A stretch of DNA of 64,000 nt from Aralia elata (taxonomy: Eukaryota; Streptophyta; Magnoliopsida; Apiales; Araliaceae). Of the stretch, positions 1 through 11,443 are shown piece after piece. Position 1 is the stretch's first letter. The number at the start of each line of letters is the position of its first letter. The notes under the pieces were generated by a model. It saw only the letters and a list, made by a program, of their open reading frames with translations, had not been told where the DNA came from and made no database searches. Made by a program: the position numbers and the translations under genes. The stretch is taken from positions 81,229,393 to 81,293,392 of the forward strand of contig CM068380.1 in NCBI GenBank assembly GCA_034770075.1, given 5' to 3'.

Positions 1-260
1 TTGTAGAAGCCGGCGAGAGGGGACGCCCGGCCCTTGTGCCGAGGAGAGATGAGGCCATTCGGGCTAGAGATGACTGCCATTGCTGATAGAGGAGGGCCCA
101 TTGTATTTCAGACCAGCGTGCAGTGGTAGTATGCTCATTTTGGGACTGTCAGCCGAGCTACTGCTTTACTGGATCGTATTGATATGATGGGGCAGCAGAT
201 TGCAGGAGATGCTGATGCTTCAGATCTATCCACCACCCTGTCCATCCTGCTTCGACTAGT
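1..260 (+). pseudogene. Possible antisense ORF relic downstream of Tat pol
   Basis: The plus strand, opposite to the element, holds GC-rich coding-like sequence. One frame has two ATGs (from 49 and 70), reads to a stop at 127, and continues without break as YAHFGTVSRATALLDRIDMM and beyond to a stop at about 271. The first 80 bases read better in another frame. Some Tat elements carry an antisense ORF between pol and the 3' LTR (established knowledge), and the position fits. I do not recognise the protein, and only its C-terminal end would be in the window. Confidence 0.35.
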
Positions 261-789
261 TTCAGATTTGTAGATTATTTTATTTCCTGCATAGACTATG
301 TTGGTTTCATCAGTTATTGAAAGAGAAATCTTGTGATAAAACGACTTATATATATAGACATGCATTTGAATTTAGTCATCTTCCCATTTTGTCGTATCAT
401 TGCCCTCCATTGGATCATCATTTTATCCAACTGACCATGATTTTGACATTTCGCCTTCTTTCTTTCCTCAAGACTTGATGGAGATTTGACAGATATTGCC
501 GCACACCTTTTGATTTCGTCAGATTGAATCTCAGATTTTGGATAACTGTTTGGGTTGGATCAGGGTATGTATTCTGGGATGAAACTGGTTAGGCAGTTGT
601 TTTCGGGAAGGTTTTGAGGGTGTAGGAAGGTTTTATCTGGCTATCGAAAATTGGTTTTGGTTAGGGAAAGGATATATTTTTATTTTTTAAGGATCGGACC
701 GTGCCATGATGGCTGCCTACGTACCCCCACAAGTTGGAAGATCAGGTCCTACGTAGTTCGCTCTCAAAGGGAAAAAAAGAACTGATGAT

Positions 790-2170
790 TTAAGCGTAGA
801 ACCGCTTAACCGAGTCAGCATTGAGGGGTTGTGGAAATACCTCACCATCCATTTCCTGCAATATGAGGGCTCCTCCGGATAGCACTTTCTTAATCACGAA
901 TGGTCCTTCCCAATTCGGGGCAAACTTCCCCTTGGCTTCGTCCTGACAAGACATGACTCTCTTTAGCACCAGGTCCTTCTCCTTGAATTTCCGAGGCCTG
1001 ATCCTTTTGTCGTATGATCGGGAGATCCTCTGTTGATATAGCTGGCCGTGCCAAACGGCAGCCACCCTCCTTTCATCAATTAGGGCCAATTGGTCGTATC
1101 GACTTTGCATCCAATCCTCCTCGCTTATCTGAGCATCGATCACTATTCTGAGGGACGCCATCTCAACTTCAACTGGCAGGACAGCCTCCATTCCATATAC
1201 CAAGGCGTAAGGGGTTGCCCCTGTGGAAGTACGCGTTGAGGTTCGGTAGGCTAGCAAGGTGAGGGGTAGCAGATCCGGCCATCCTCGATGATTAGCAGAC
1301 ATTTTTGCCATGATCTTCTTGATGCTCTTATTTGCAGCTTCCACTGCCCCATTCATCTTGGGACGGTAAATGACAGAATTGAGGTGTTTGATCTTAAACT
1401 GGTCGCACAACCCCTTCATGAGGGCGTTATTCAAATTCTTGGCATTGTCGGAGACCAAAACCTCAGGTTGCCCATATCGAAAAATGACATTATTCCTGAT
1501 GAACCCAACGATAACCTCCTGAGTGACTTTGGGGAAAGAGGCTGCCTCTACCCACTTGGTGAAATAATCGATCATGACGAAAATGAATCGGTGCCCGTTG
1601 CTTGCTTTGGGCTCTATTGGTCCGATCACGTCCATTCCCCACATTGAGAATGGCCACGGGGAGGTCATACAGTGCAGTTCATTGGGGGGCGTCATGGATC
1701 ACATTACCGTGCGCCTGACATTGGTAACACCGTTTGACATGATCATCACAGTCAGCTTTTAAGGTCAACCAATAATGCCCTGTTCATCAAAATCTTTTTG
1801 GCTAGCATCGGTCCACTCATATGTGGCCCACACACCCCGCCATGGATTTCATTCATAATCCTTTGGGATTGCGTTTTCGTCTACGCATTGCAACAGTCCC
1901 AATCCGGCATCCCTTTTGTAAAGTGAATCGCCACTTAGGTAAAACTTCATCGCCATCTTTTGAATTTTCATCCTTTCAGTCCGATTTGCCTGATCGGGAA
2001 GGGATCTGTCTCTCAGATATTCCCTGATGTCGTGATACCAGGGCTGCCTTGTCAACACCACCTCGTTTGATAACACTGCCAACATTTTCCTCATATGCCG
2101 GGGTATTCTGTACGGTGATCTCAATCTGTGGACTGTCCCTACTCTTGATCACGTGGATTAAGGAAGCCAA
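790..2170 (-). pseudogene. Tat element integrase
   Basis: The zinc-binding HHCC part lies at about 1730-1880 in a separate frame (GGVCGPH then RCYQCQ). The catalytic core and C-terminus are in an open frame from 1695 to 790. Core motifs: first Asp in WGMDVIGPI, second in VSDNAKNL and the Glu in NGAVEAANKSIKK, so the DDE triad is intact. Downstream RPRKFKEKDLVLKRV and NWEGPFVIKKVL are the C-terminal GPF/Y-type module with no chromodomain. The stop is at 790. The core frame is intact, but the zinc finger lies across a frame break. Confidence 0.85.
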
Positions 2171-3110
2171 AGTCGCCAATGCATCGGCAAAATCATTTCG
2201 TCCCCGAGGAATATGGCGGAAGGCGATATCTTCGAACTCTTGCATAAGCTGGGTGACACAACGATGGTAGGGAAGTAACCGAAGCCCCTTAGTGTTGTAT
2301 ACCCGATTGCTTGTCTGATTACCAATTCTGAATCCCGAACACCGCTAGTCTTTTTACTCCCATGTCACGGGCCAATCGGAGTCCCAAGATACACCCCTCA
2401 TATTCAGCGGTGTTGTTCGAATTGCTGAAACGAAGTTTAGTGGCCACGGGGTATTGTTCTCCGGTGATAGAGACTAGGACCGCTCCGGCTCTGCCCCTCG
2501 GCATTCATGGCACCATCCAAAATACAGCTTCCAGAATTGTCCCTCGTCATCAACATTTTTCGCGCGATACCCAAAATATATCCTCGCCCGGGAGAGGAGT
2601 TTCTAACGGCTCCATCCCTCCTGCCGGGGCTTCTGCCAACTGATCTGCAATTCCCTGCCCTTTCATGGCCTTCTGGGTCATGTACACCATGTCAAACTGT
2701 TGTAAAATTAACTGCCATCTTGATAGTCGACAATTCAGCATGGGCCTTTCGAAAATATTATTTTAGGGATCCATTCTTGATATCAGGTACGTTGTATGCC
2801 CATGGAGGTAATGCTGCAATCTCCCTGCAGCCCAGGCCAGAGCACAACAGGTCTTCTCGATGGGAGTGTAATTCTGTTCACATTGGCTAAATCTTTTGCT
2901 GAGGTAATAGATGGCCTGCTCTTTTCCCGCCTCATTTTTCTGTCCCAACATACATCCCATCGCGATGGCATTTACCGATATATACATAAACAGAGGGATC
3001 CCATCCTTCGGGGTGGTACCAGCACCGGTGCTTCAGTCAACTGCTTTTTAATGGTCTGAAAAGCCTTCTGACATTGCTCATTCCACTCCTGGGAAACCCC
3101 CTTTTCTTAA
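2170..3110 (-). pseudogene. Tat element dual RNase H domains
   Basis: The first RNase H (connected to RT, 2987-2763) has MGCMLGQ, IYYLSKRFSQCEQNYTPIEK and the LQHYLHGH tail typical of Ty3 elements. A second, archaeal-like RNase H follows at 2504-2170 in other frames: GAGAVLVS-like start (here GRAGAVLVSITGEQ), then NNTAEYEGCILGLRLARDMGVKRL, and after a break IAFRHIPRGRNDFADALATLASL. The AEYE glutamate and the D of NDFADALA are visible. A second RNase H is a hallmark of Tat/Athila-related lineages. Frameshifts break both. Confidence 0.8.
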
Positions 3111-4300
3111 CAGTTTGAAAATGGGCTCACATGTAGTCGTCAAGTGGGATATAAAACGGCTGAATAAAGTTTATCCTTCCGAGGAATCCCCTTATCTCCT
3201 TCTCTGTGCGAGGTGCTGGCATATCCACAATGGCCTTAATCTTTGCTGGATCCAACTCAATGCCTCGATCACTAACCAGGAAACCCAAGAGCCTTGCCCG
3301 ACTGTACTCCGAAAGCGCACTTGGCTGGATTGAGTTTCAAATTATACTTTCTGAGCCGGATCGAATAGCTTTTTGGAGATGGGTTATATGATCAGATTCT
3401 ACCTTCGATTTCACAATAATGTCATCCACGTAGACTTCTATCCTCCTTGTGCATCATATCGTGGAACAAGGCCATCATAGCTCTCTGATAAGTAGCCCCT
3501 GCATTTGTGAGCCCGAAAGCCAGTCGTCTGTAGCAGAAAAGTGCCCCAGGGGGTGATGAATGCGGTCTTTTCCCGATCCTCCTCTGCCACCATTATCTGA
3601 TGATACCCCGCAAAAGCAATCCACAAAAGAATACATTTCGTACTGGGCTGTGTTATCCACCAGGATTGTGTATGAAAGGCACCGGGAAGTTGTCCTTGAG
3701 GACTGGCCTTGTTTAGATCTCTGTAGTCCACGCATACCCTCACCTTTCCTCCAGGTTTAGCCCACTGGGACCACATTGGATAGCCATTCCGGGTAAGTGG
3801 ACACCATAATGATTCCCGCCCCTGAACTGTTTGATGATCTCTTCCTTCACTTTTAAGCTCCACTCAGGCTTCAACTTTCTTAGTTTCTGCTTGACAGGCC
3901 TGAAACCCTCCTTGATGGGTAACCGGTGCACCACAATGTCGGTGGACAATCCGATCATATCCTCGTTGCGACCAGGCAAAAGACATCCTCATATTGGCTT
4001 AGTAACTCAATTATTTCTGCTTTTTGGCTGGGGGTAAGGTCTTGTCCCTATCTTGAGTTCTTTTGGATTGTCAGGGGTTCCGATATCTATAGTGATGGTT
4101 TGGTCCAAATTGGGTTTGGGTTTATCTTCGACCCATCCTTTTGATCTCATCAGGTGCGTCGTCGTAATCTGTCTCGTCTTGCTCAATGCCCATTAAATCG
4201 AAATCCAGCTCAATGTCAAAATCATAATCATCATTCAAATTTGAAAGACCCTTTGTTAGGCAAGGATTACTCAAATGGGTATACCTGACATAAAACAAAG
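3110..4300 (-). pseudogene. Tat element reverse transcriptase (multiple frameshifts)
   Basis: Fragments of a Ty3-type reverse transcriptase lie in at least three frames. An acidic linker (DDYDFDIELDFDLMG) at about 4180-4240 is followed by the RT entry segment ('PIKEGFRPVKQKLRK', 3890-3930), then RVCVDYRDLNKASP (about 3730-3770), AGYHQIMVAEEDREKTAFITP near 3560-3610, and a VDDIIVKSK catalytic motif at about 3410-3433 in another frame. The two aspartates of the VDD motif are present. No continuous frame covers the domain, so no active enzyme can be made from this copy as written. Confidence 0.8.
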
Positions 4301-4555
4301 TACTTGTGATATATAAATCATTTTTCACGACGATCGCAATTTCAAATAACACGAAGAAACGACACAATTATGCAGAAATAAAACAACAACAAAATAAAAC
4401 TTCTTCATTCCCCCATCCTCTAGGGTTAACCACCCTGACGTCGAGCTTTACCCTTGTTTGGATATCACTGGTTTCTGGGTCCAATTATCGATGGTCAGGT
4501 CAGATGAAATGCGCTGGATAAAGGAGGGCCTCACATCGGACACCTCCCCGAATGA

Positions 4556-5716
4556 TTACGGATACGTCGCCTGAGTCCTTCTCCATATCCTCTCCAGGAA
4601 TAAATCAGCCCCTGCCCAATCGATGACAGGCACAACTTGTTGGGTTTCCGATGGTGTGATAATATTCGTCCCTTCCTTACTGCTTGTTGATTGTCCGGGG
4701 ATATAGCATTTGGTTTCAAACTCTTTTGCGACCTCCTGCAGGAAACTTTCCCTCCGGGCCGACTCACTACGTGCGGGGGTTAACTCTTCATTCCCTGCCC
4801 CAATCACAGGTCCGCTGATCCCCTGCTCATTGTCGACTTTGGTCACTGGACTACCAACTAGTCCAAACGGAGTCGCACCCTGACGGTGTCCCCGTATTGC
4901 GCCCACATGGTATCCCAATCCTGCTTTGCCTATCTGCTGTGGTAGGTGGATGGGCTCGGTGATTCCCTGACTGCTTTTCCCTAGTCCCTGTCCAGGTTGG
5001 AAGTTCATTTTAATCATTTCCCTGGCCACAAAGGTGAGTTTCGGAGAGACCCTTGGTTTCACAGCTGGAGCTCCCAGGTATCTATAATGGGGAGTGCTAA
5101 TCTCTAGTGCTTGAAAGCTGGCAGGCGCCGCTGACTCATCCACATTGATTACTGGTAGGCCACTCCTGGGAGGAGAAGGGTCATCACATTCGACCGAGAT
5201 TGTTACCAGATTCCCATCGATGATCAACTTGATTTGTTGGTGGAGCGTGGAAGGAACTGCCCCGGCCATGTGTATCCACGGCCTCCCTAACAGCAGGTTG
5301 TAGCTTGCCGTAATATCTAGGACTTGGAAGGATATATCAAAAGTACAGGGCCCTATCTCCACTGGCAATTCTATCTCTCCGATGGTATCCCTCCGGGATC
5401 CGTCAAAAGCCCGAACCACCACATGACTGGCCCGTAGGCGCTTGGGACTGATGTTCATTTTCTTCAGCGTGCTGAGAGGACATATATTCAATGCCGATCC
5501 CCCATCGATCAACACCCCATTCATGACATATCCTGAGGAGATTACCGCAATGTGTAGCGGTTTTCGGTGCCCCCTTCCTTCCTTGGGAATGTCCTCATCT
5601 GTAAATGATATTGCATCGCCTTCCAATAAGTGGCCTACCAGCTGGCCGAAACCCTCCTCACTAATTTCTTTGGGCACAAATGCCTCACTCCAGAACCTTT
5701 CATCAGGGTTTTGCAA
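4556..5716 (-). pseudogene. Tat element aspartic protease region
   Basis: This is an open stretch of 386 codons. Near residues 60-75 is a retropepsin-like motif, GVLIDGGSALNICP (Asp-Gly-Gly-Ser where other retropepsins have Asp-Thr/Ser-Gly), typical of Tat-lineage proteases. The flap and C-terminal strand follow with YNLLLGRPWIH near residue 145. A G-patch-like glycine-rich segment (GQGLGKSSQG) sits near residue 245, which is also common in this lineage. The product would process the gag-pol polyprotein. The frame closes at 4556 before reverse transcriptase. In Ogre elements an intron separates protease and RT, and a possible acceptor exists at about 4288 (see findings). Confidence 0.75.
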
Positions 5717-6376
5717 TGCTCATTGGATGACAACACCAAGTCCATGACTGATGTTAGGGTTGATTCCTCATTTAAAATCTGGATCCCCTCGTTTCTGGGT
5801 GATCCATCCTTTTCCAAAAACTCTATGGCCCTTTCCTCGGAAACCTCTTCATTTTTTCTCTTTTGGCTCTCCAGACTCGCCCGGGGGAAGATATAAGGGG
5901 TTCCCCTTGGTCGTCACGGAAGCACAACTGGCCGCTTCCTCTGGTATTCCCCCCATAATTCCCAGGGTACAGTCTTCAGACTACTGATAGGGAGTTGCGG
6001 CCTTGCTGCAAGGATGATGGGCCTCGGGGCTGTCAGCTTGACAGGTCCCTCTATGTTAATTCGTTACTTACCCCTATCAACCTGATGGGCGTTCCCCGTG
6101 CATCCCCATGATCCATGTATCTTTTTGATCATCTCCTCAACTTTCTGCACATAGTTCAACCTTGGCGGCCCCCCAGCCTCACTTACTGCCTCCGTCGCAT
6201 AACTCCCCCTCCATCATGTCTTGGCTGGGGATTAGCTTTAACATTCGGGGAGTCCGGGGTTGTTCCACCACAATTTCCCCACTGTCTATCATGTTTGGAT
6301 TCGATGTTTCAACGTCCAGCAATCTTGTGTATCATGGCCAGGGGAACTGGAGTGGTATGCACATCGTTTACTCGGG

Positions 6377-7646
6377 TCAAAACCTTCTACCCTTTGGGTC
6401 ACTCGGTGGTGCCAGACCAACTATTTTCTTTTGGGCTACTAATACCGCTAGTACCCGTTCAAGCGGCTCCCCGAGCGGGGGTGTGTGAATACTCGATTCT
6501 GCGAAGGCCTCATATCTTCTTCGCCCCTCTGCCCTTTGATCTGTGAAATTTGGCTGTCGGGATGGCCCTCCCCTCTGTACCTGTACCGGAAGATGGCTTT
6601 CTGCTTTTCTGGATGACCCCTGTAGGAGAGGGAGACATCCTCTTTTCCCTTCTTCTTTTGACCCTCCGGGAAGTGCTGCCATAGTTTCCATTCTGTATTT
6701 GCTCGGCAGAGCAGTTTCTAAAGCAGTAAGATCCCGGATTTTACCCGACTTCAACCCTATGTCTACCATCTCTCCATGTTTAATCATTTCAGCAAAAGGT
6801 CTTCCAATCCCCGAGATGACCCTCTCATAATACGGTGCCTCCTGGATGTCTACAAAGGTCATCACCATCTCTGATTCGTTCATTGGGGGGGGTCACCTGT
6901 GCGGCCATGCCCCTCCACCGTTGTGCATATTCCCTGAAGGATTCCCTAGGCTGTTTTTTAACCTTTGTCATTTGGTACCTGTCAGGGGCCATCTGGGCCT
7001 GAAAGCTGTATTGGGTTAAGAAGGTATGGGCCAATTCCTCCCAGTTGTGGATTCGGGCGTTGTCGAGGCGGGCATACCAGATTCTTGCCTCCCCTGTTAA
7101 GCTTTTCTGGAATAGTTGCATTCTTAACCCCTCGTCTTCGGCATAGGACCCGAGTTCTCCAATGTATATTTTCAAGTGTGTATAGGGGTCTCCCTTTCCA
7201 TTGTATTTTTCAAACTCGGGAACTTTGAACTTTTCTGGATATCTGGCTCCGGGGAAAACACATAGATCCGAATAATTAACCCTGCCCAGGGAGCCTATGC
7301 CCCTTAGAGATTGGATGGTCTCCTCCATGTGTTTCATTTTTCTCCGAAGGTCGTCATTGTCCCCTTCTTCTGGGATAGTAACCACTGTCCTGCTAGGTAT
7401 GGGAACGGCCCTTGTAATGACTGGCTCGTCCTTGAGTTGGGGTTGGTCATCCTTACCCAGGTTTACAACATTTTTAGGAGGATTCTGGTCACCCCCTGGT
7501 GGTGGAATATTATGTGGTCCTTGGCTTGGCGGATCCTGTCTGAGTAGGAACTGCTCTTTTAGCATCGTGGCCATTTCCATCATCTGTTTTTTGAAGTCAT
7601 CAAACTCTTCCCGAGATATGGAACTATGATTAGGAATATCAGCCAT
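6377..7646 (-). pseudogene. Tat element gag (frameshifted)
   Basis: The reading frame opens at an ATG at 7646 and runs to 6825 (273 codons). It then continues in another frame from 6883 to about 6377. The first part has an N-terminal coiled-coil-like stretch, a Pro-rich segment near residues 40-60 and a retrotransposon gag domain at about residues 135-260 (KFEKY-type motif with YNGKGDP, then IWYARLD and FREYAQRWR). This protein would form the virus-like particle. The frame break at about 6830-6880 separates the gag core from the tail, where 'PYYERVISGIG' and an Arg-rich stretch follow. Gag runs directly into the protease region, as in one-polyprotein elements. Confidence 0.8.
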
Positions 7647-8429
7647 TTCAGATGTAGAATTTTGGGCTTTCTTAAACTGCGAACGGGTTTGAGGAGCAAT
7701 CCTACAGAGACAACGGTTCGAAGTTTAGTCCCGGGGAAATGAAAACATGGATGCATGCTAAAACTGTAAATTTTTTTGTGTGTTTTTTTGGGTTTTTTAA
7801 TCTTTCCCTGTAAAACAGAAAGTTAGTAGTCCTTTAGTGCCATAACCAATGCCAAACATGCTTTATTATGCTCCCCCAACTATTCCCTGCAATTCACAGC
7901 GGTTAGTGATCTCTTTCGACACAGAAAAAGGGATGTATGAATATTGAATGAGATCATGACATTTAGACATATAAACGTAAAAAGGCATGAAGAAGACTTT
8001 TCCCTGCGTTGGGTTAATCTGAGGCTGACCTACCCTAGGGTTACTCTCGCGGGCTTTTCGGCATGAAGGTTCCCAAATCTTCGCAATCTACTCGTTTGAG
8101 CCCTTTCGATTGGAGCGGATTTGAGTGGTGCGTTTCCTGAGCCATCTCCGGGGAGCAGCCCCATCGAGTCCAGTAATAAGCAACCGACGGGTTCGCCTCA
8201 GGAGGAGGTACAATCTCAACATACATTCACATTCATCGTCCTCACCGTATGCAAATGATTACTTTGAAGTAAAGCAAACCCATTCAATCATTCATTCGTT
8301 GGACAACAACACACATTCACACAACAATAAGTAAAAATAGGTCAAAATGTTGCACGCACATACATATTCATAAAATTTTTTAAGGATAGGATAGCATCAA
8401 GATTTAAACGCGGCTTAAGCCCTCTAATG

Positions 8430-8447
8430 TCCCCAGCAGAGTCGCCA
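8430..8447 (-). other. Primer binding site of the Tat-type element
   Basis: The minus strand reads TGGCGACTCTGCTGGGGA two bases inside the LTR end. PBSs of this form are typical of Ogre/Tat elements and are usually assigned to a tRNA-Arg primer. The tRNA identity is from knowledge of the lineage, not from a tRNA match in this window. Confidence 0.8.
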
Positions 8448-8449
8448 GC

Positions 8450-10594
8450 TGTCGACGCCGGGTTTTTTCGTCCTCTCTAGTCTTTAGTCTTTTCCAAATT
8501 TAGCCTTTTGGTTTAGATGATTTTTGGAAAAGGGTCGGCTTTGATGTCGACGGGGTTTTGAAAGATCGTCTTTTATGATGAGCCAATTAACCAAAGTCGC
8601 CAGTTGGTATATTTGAAATGGATGTACCAACTCATCCGAGTTTTCGTTTTTTATAAATCGCTGGCTCATGTGTGACTCCGAATTAATTGGTCTGCGAATC
8701 GAGATTCATAGAGTTCGGGGGCTTGCTTAAGTGAGGGGAAGGTGTTAGGCACCCCTCGACTTCCGTGAAACACGGTTACCGCAATCTTGATGCTTTCCTT
8801 ATCCTTTAATTAATGTGTGTGTGTGCGCGCGTGTGTGTGTGTGCCTATTGTGAATTTTGTGATGAGTTTATATGAAAAGAATCCATTTGGATTTTTAGGG
8901 AAAGTCGTGCTTTAATTTGAAAACGCTTCGGAATGTCTTTTTCGGTATACACGAGAAAGCTTTATTCTTTATGAGAAAGGTTTTGATTTTAATTGTCCAA
9001 AACTATGAGATTTTCATTAAGCGTCGTTTTGGCAAAACCAAGAGTTTTAAACCTTCATCTAAATAGGAATCGAGATCTATACGTTGCTTTCATAAAATGA
9101 TGGGCAATTTCTAGAATCTCTTTAAACCCTATATTACAACGGTTTAATAAAAACGTCATTTTTATTTATAAAATCATTTTGTGTGATGTTTTGGAAAACG
9201 ATCTTTCTTTAGCTTTCTCGTTAGATAGGAATCGACATTCATTAACATTTCTCAAATTTTAACCTCGTGATTCTAATATCCTACTTTGATTGATTTTATG
9301 AAAATCTTATCATTTAGCCTTGAAATCAATTTCGTGTCATAAATCAAATCAAGCATAACACGCGTCGGGGCTATTCATGGGCATGTAAGCCATCAAAATG
9401 TCCCCGAACGCCAACAATCACAAATTTCACTATTTCGGGGCCTTAAGCACGATTCTCCGCCTTAAGCGTCGTTTTAAAGGCCCAACGATTACATATTTAC
9501 AATGAAAACTACGTCATTTCTACTTCTTACATCAAGATATGTCCATCATCGGATTGGGACCCCCGGGGTCGCTTTCCTAGGCTCACAACCAAGTATCCAC
9601 ACACAAAACAATCGGATATTACAAGAAAATAAACCAAACCCGGATAATCTAACAATACCAAGATATCCTAAAATAACGATTTAAAGGAATTGATACCAAA
9701 TATAACACCTTGAAACAAACAAAGAAATTAATGAACGAATATCATCGGGTTATTAGGAAGAGTTTTATTCCGATGGAAACTTCACTCATAATCCCTAATT
9801 CATTGTTCAATCAATAAATTACATGAAAAATTGCATCTAATTTGATCAAATGATATGATAGAAATTGATATCACAAAAGAGATTTCACCTTGCAATTGAT
9901 ATCCAAATGGATGTAAACTTGATGTATTTGAATAGAAGGAAAGAATCTATTTGATACAATCAAATCAAAAGAAAATTATTCCTCTCTTTTTTCTCTCTTT
10001 TCTTCCTATTTGATTGCAAAATTTCTCTCTTTTTCCTCTCAATTTCCGTGCTCTTTTGCTGCTGGAATTTCCTTCTTCTTCCCCAAACTGCTCAACTTGC
10101 TCTACCTCCTGTATGCTGCCCGAAGCGGCTTAAATAGGCTGGCCAGAGCCAGCCGCAGATCTATCTGCGGCTGGCCGCAGATGGATCTGCGGCTGGCCAG
10201 CTGGCACGCCTCCCATCGCACTCAGCGGGGAGGGCTGAGTTCCTGGTTTCCGTGCTGGCGCACCCACTGGGCCGCAGATCTTATCCGCAGCTGCTGGCGG
10301 GCTTGACTTTCTCGATTTTCGTGCCACGCCTCGATTTTCGTGCCGCAACGTCGGTTTTCGCTGACAGGCTCGTATTCTGCAGTCCGGGAATTTCCGGGAG
10401 ACGTGCCACCTCATTCGGAAATGCCTGCCTCGGACGGCTCTGCTGTCATGTCGACTTGGGATGCCCAAAACATTGCGGCGGTGCCGGGCGCTCGCCCTTG
10501 TGCCCGCTCCTTTGCTCCCGCAAGCCGGTTCAATTGACGATTTCGCCCTCCTGTCATGGTTAGTAGAAGGGAACGCAAAATTTGGGTGTCTACA
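8450..10594 (-). repeat. 5' LTR of the Tat-type element
   Basis: On the plus strand it starts TGTCGACGCCGG and ends GGGTGTCTACA, so on the minus strand it has the expected TG...CA termini. Length is 2145 bp. Immediately outside at 8430-8447 is a PBS, and at 10595 the chromovirus LTR resumes with ATTAT, the likely 5-bp target duplication. The LTR holds a (GT)n tract near 8813-8843, an AT-rich U5-side stretch (about 8900-10000) and a GC-rich promoter block (10120-10560). The partner LTR is not in the window, so its age cannot be judged here. Confidence 0.9.
10131..10137 (-). promoter_or_regulatory. TATA-like box of the Tat LTR
   Basis: The minus strand reads CCTATTTAAGCC in the middle of a GC-rich block. 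It lies just downstream (minus sense) of an array of inverted CCGCAGAT motifs at 10148-10200. It is the best TATA-like match in the LTR, so transcription would start around 10100. This is inferred from sequence only. Confidence 0.45.
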
Positions 10595-11430
10595 ATTATC
10601 CATCCATTTTTTCTTCCATTAATATCATCCATCCATTTTTTCTTCCATTAATATCATCCATCCATTTATTCAAAAAGATTAATCCATTATCAAAAGATAA
10701 TTCCATTATCAAAAGATAATTCCATTTTTCTGTATTATTGTGTTAAATGTATTAATATCACAGATAGCATATACTCGCAATACTGACAACCAGATTATTC
10801 CCAGGAAAGAGGGGGCCTTCCATAAAAATGGCGCGCAATTAAATAACCCCTTTCCTTGACAGAATTTCTAGACATTGTCGATAATGCTAAAATATCCTAT
10901 CAAATGATATAAGTTACAGTGTCGTGACAAATAGTAAAATATATTATGCAGATGCTAATTAACAATTATTGAATCAAGATACTATGCAATTGCTACTTTA
11001 TCAATTATTGAATCAATAATATAAAACACTGTTGCAACATCGTGAGCTACTGTGGAATACCGTGTGCTACTGTGGAGTAACGCGTTTTACTGTGTTTTCT
11101 TTTTATCACCGGGTATTTTAACAGTTATCGGTTAAAAGTTTTGCCGCTAATTTCTATCACTTTTCTATATCCGAACAGTTAACCCGTTGTGGGGCCCACT
11201 AATCATTGACAATATTGCCATTTCGGCGCCGTCGTACGGTACCGAATATAATATTCTCCGACAGAAAGAATATTTCTCGACAAAAGGAATATTCCCCGAC
11301 ATACTATTTATCAGATAATTTACATATAACACCCTTAACTATCATTTATAACAATTAAGCACTTCACTATTTAGAAAAATAATCATAAAGAAAATAATAA
11401 ATTTTTATTTCATAAATTCGGGGTCTTACA
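10595..11430 (-). repeat. 3' LTR of the chromovirus, truncated by the Tat insertion
   Basis: 836 bp that align with 18195-19025. It starts abruptly at the Tat LTR border (10594/10595) and ends with GGGGTCTTACA next to the polypurine tract. I see no internal base substitutions against the other LTR but about eight short indels. The U3-side part is present here, and the remaining roughly 1.8 kb of the LTR must be left of the Tat element. Confidence 0.9.
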
Positions 11431-11443
11431 ATCTCCCCTCCTT
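11431..11443 (-). other. Polypurine tract of the chromovirus
   Basis: Minus strand AAGGAGGGGAGAT directly abuts the 3' LTR start (TGTAAGACCCCG). It primes plus-strand DNA synthesis. The pol stop codon (TAA, 11442-11444) overlaps its first bases, so coding sequence runs into the PPT with no spacer. Confidence 0.85.

Larger units (their letters stand above)
1..10594 (-). mobile_element. Ty3/gypsy Tat/Ogre-type LTR retrotransposon, left end outside window
   Basis: Read on the minus strand the order is LTR (8450-10594), PBS, leader, gag, protease, reverse transcriptase, RNase H, a second RNase H, integrase, then spacer running off the left edge. Two RNase H domains and the length of LTR and body are marks of the Tat lineage (Ogre-like), which is established knowledge. 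All coding domains are present but split by many frameshifts, so the copy is non-autonomous as written. It is inserted in the left LTR of a chromovirus: the sequence right of its LTR (10595 on) continues as chromovirus LTR matching 18195 on. The second Tat LTR should lie left of position 1. Confidence 0.9.
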
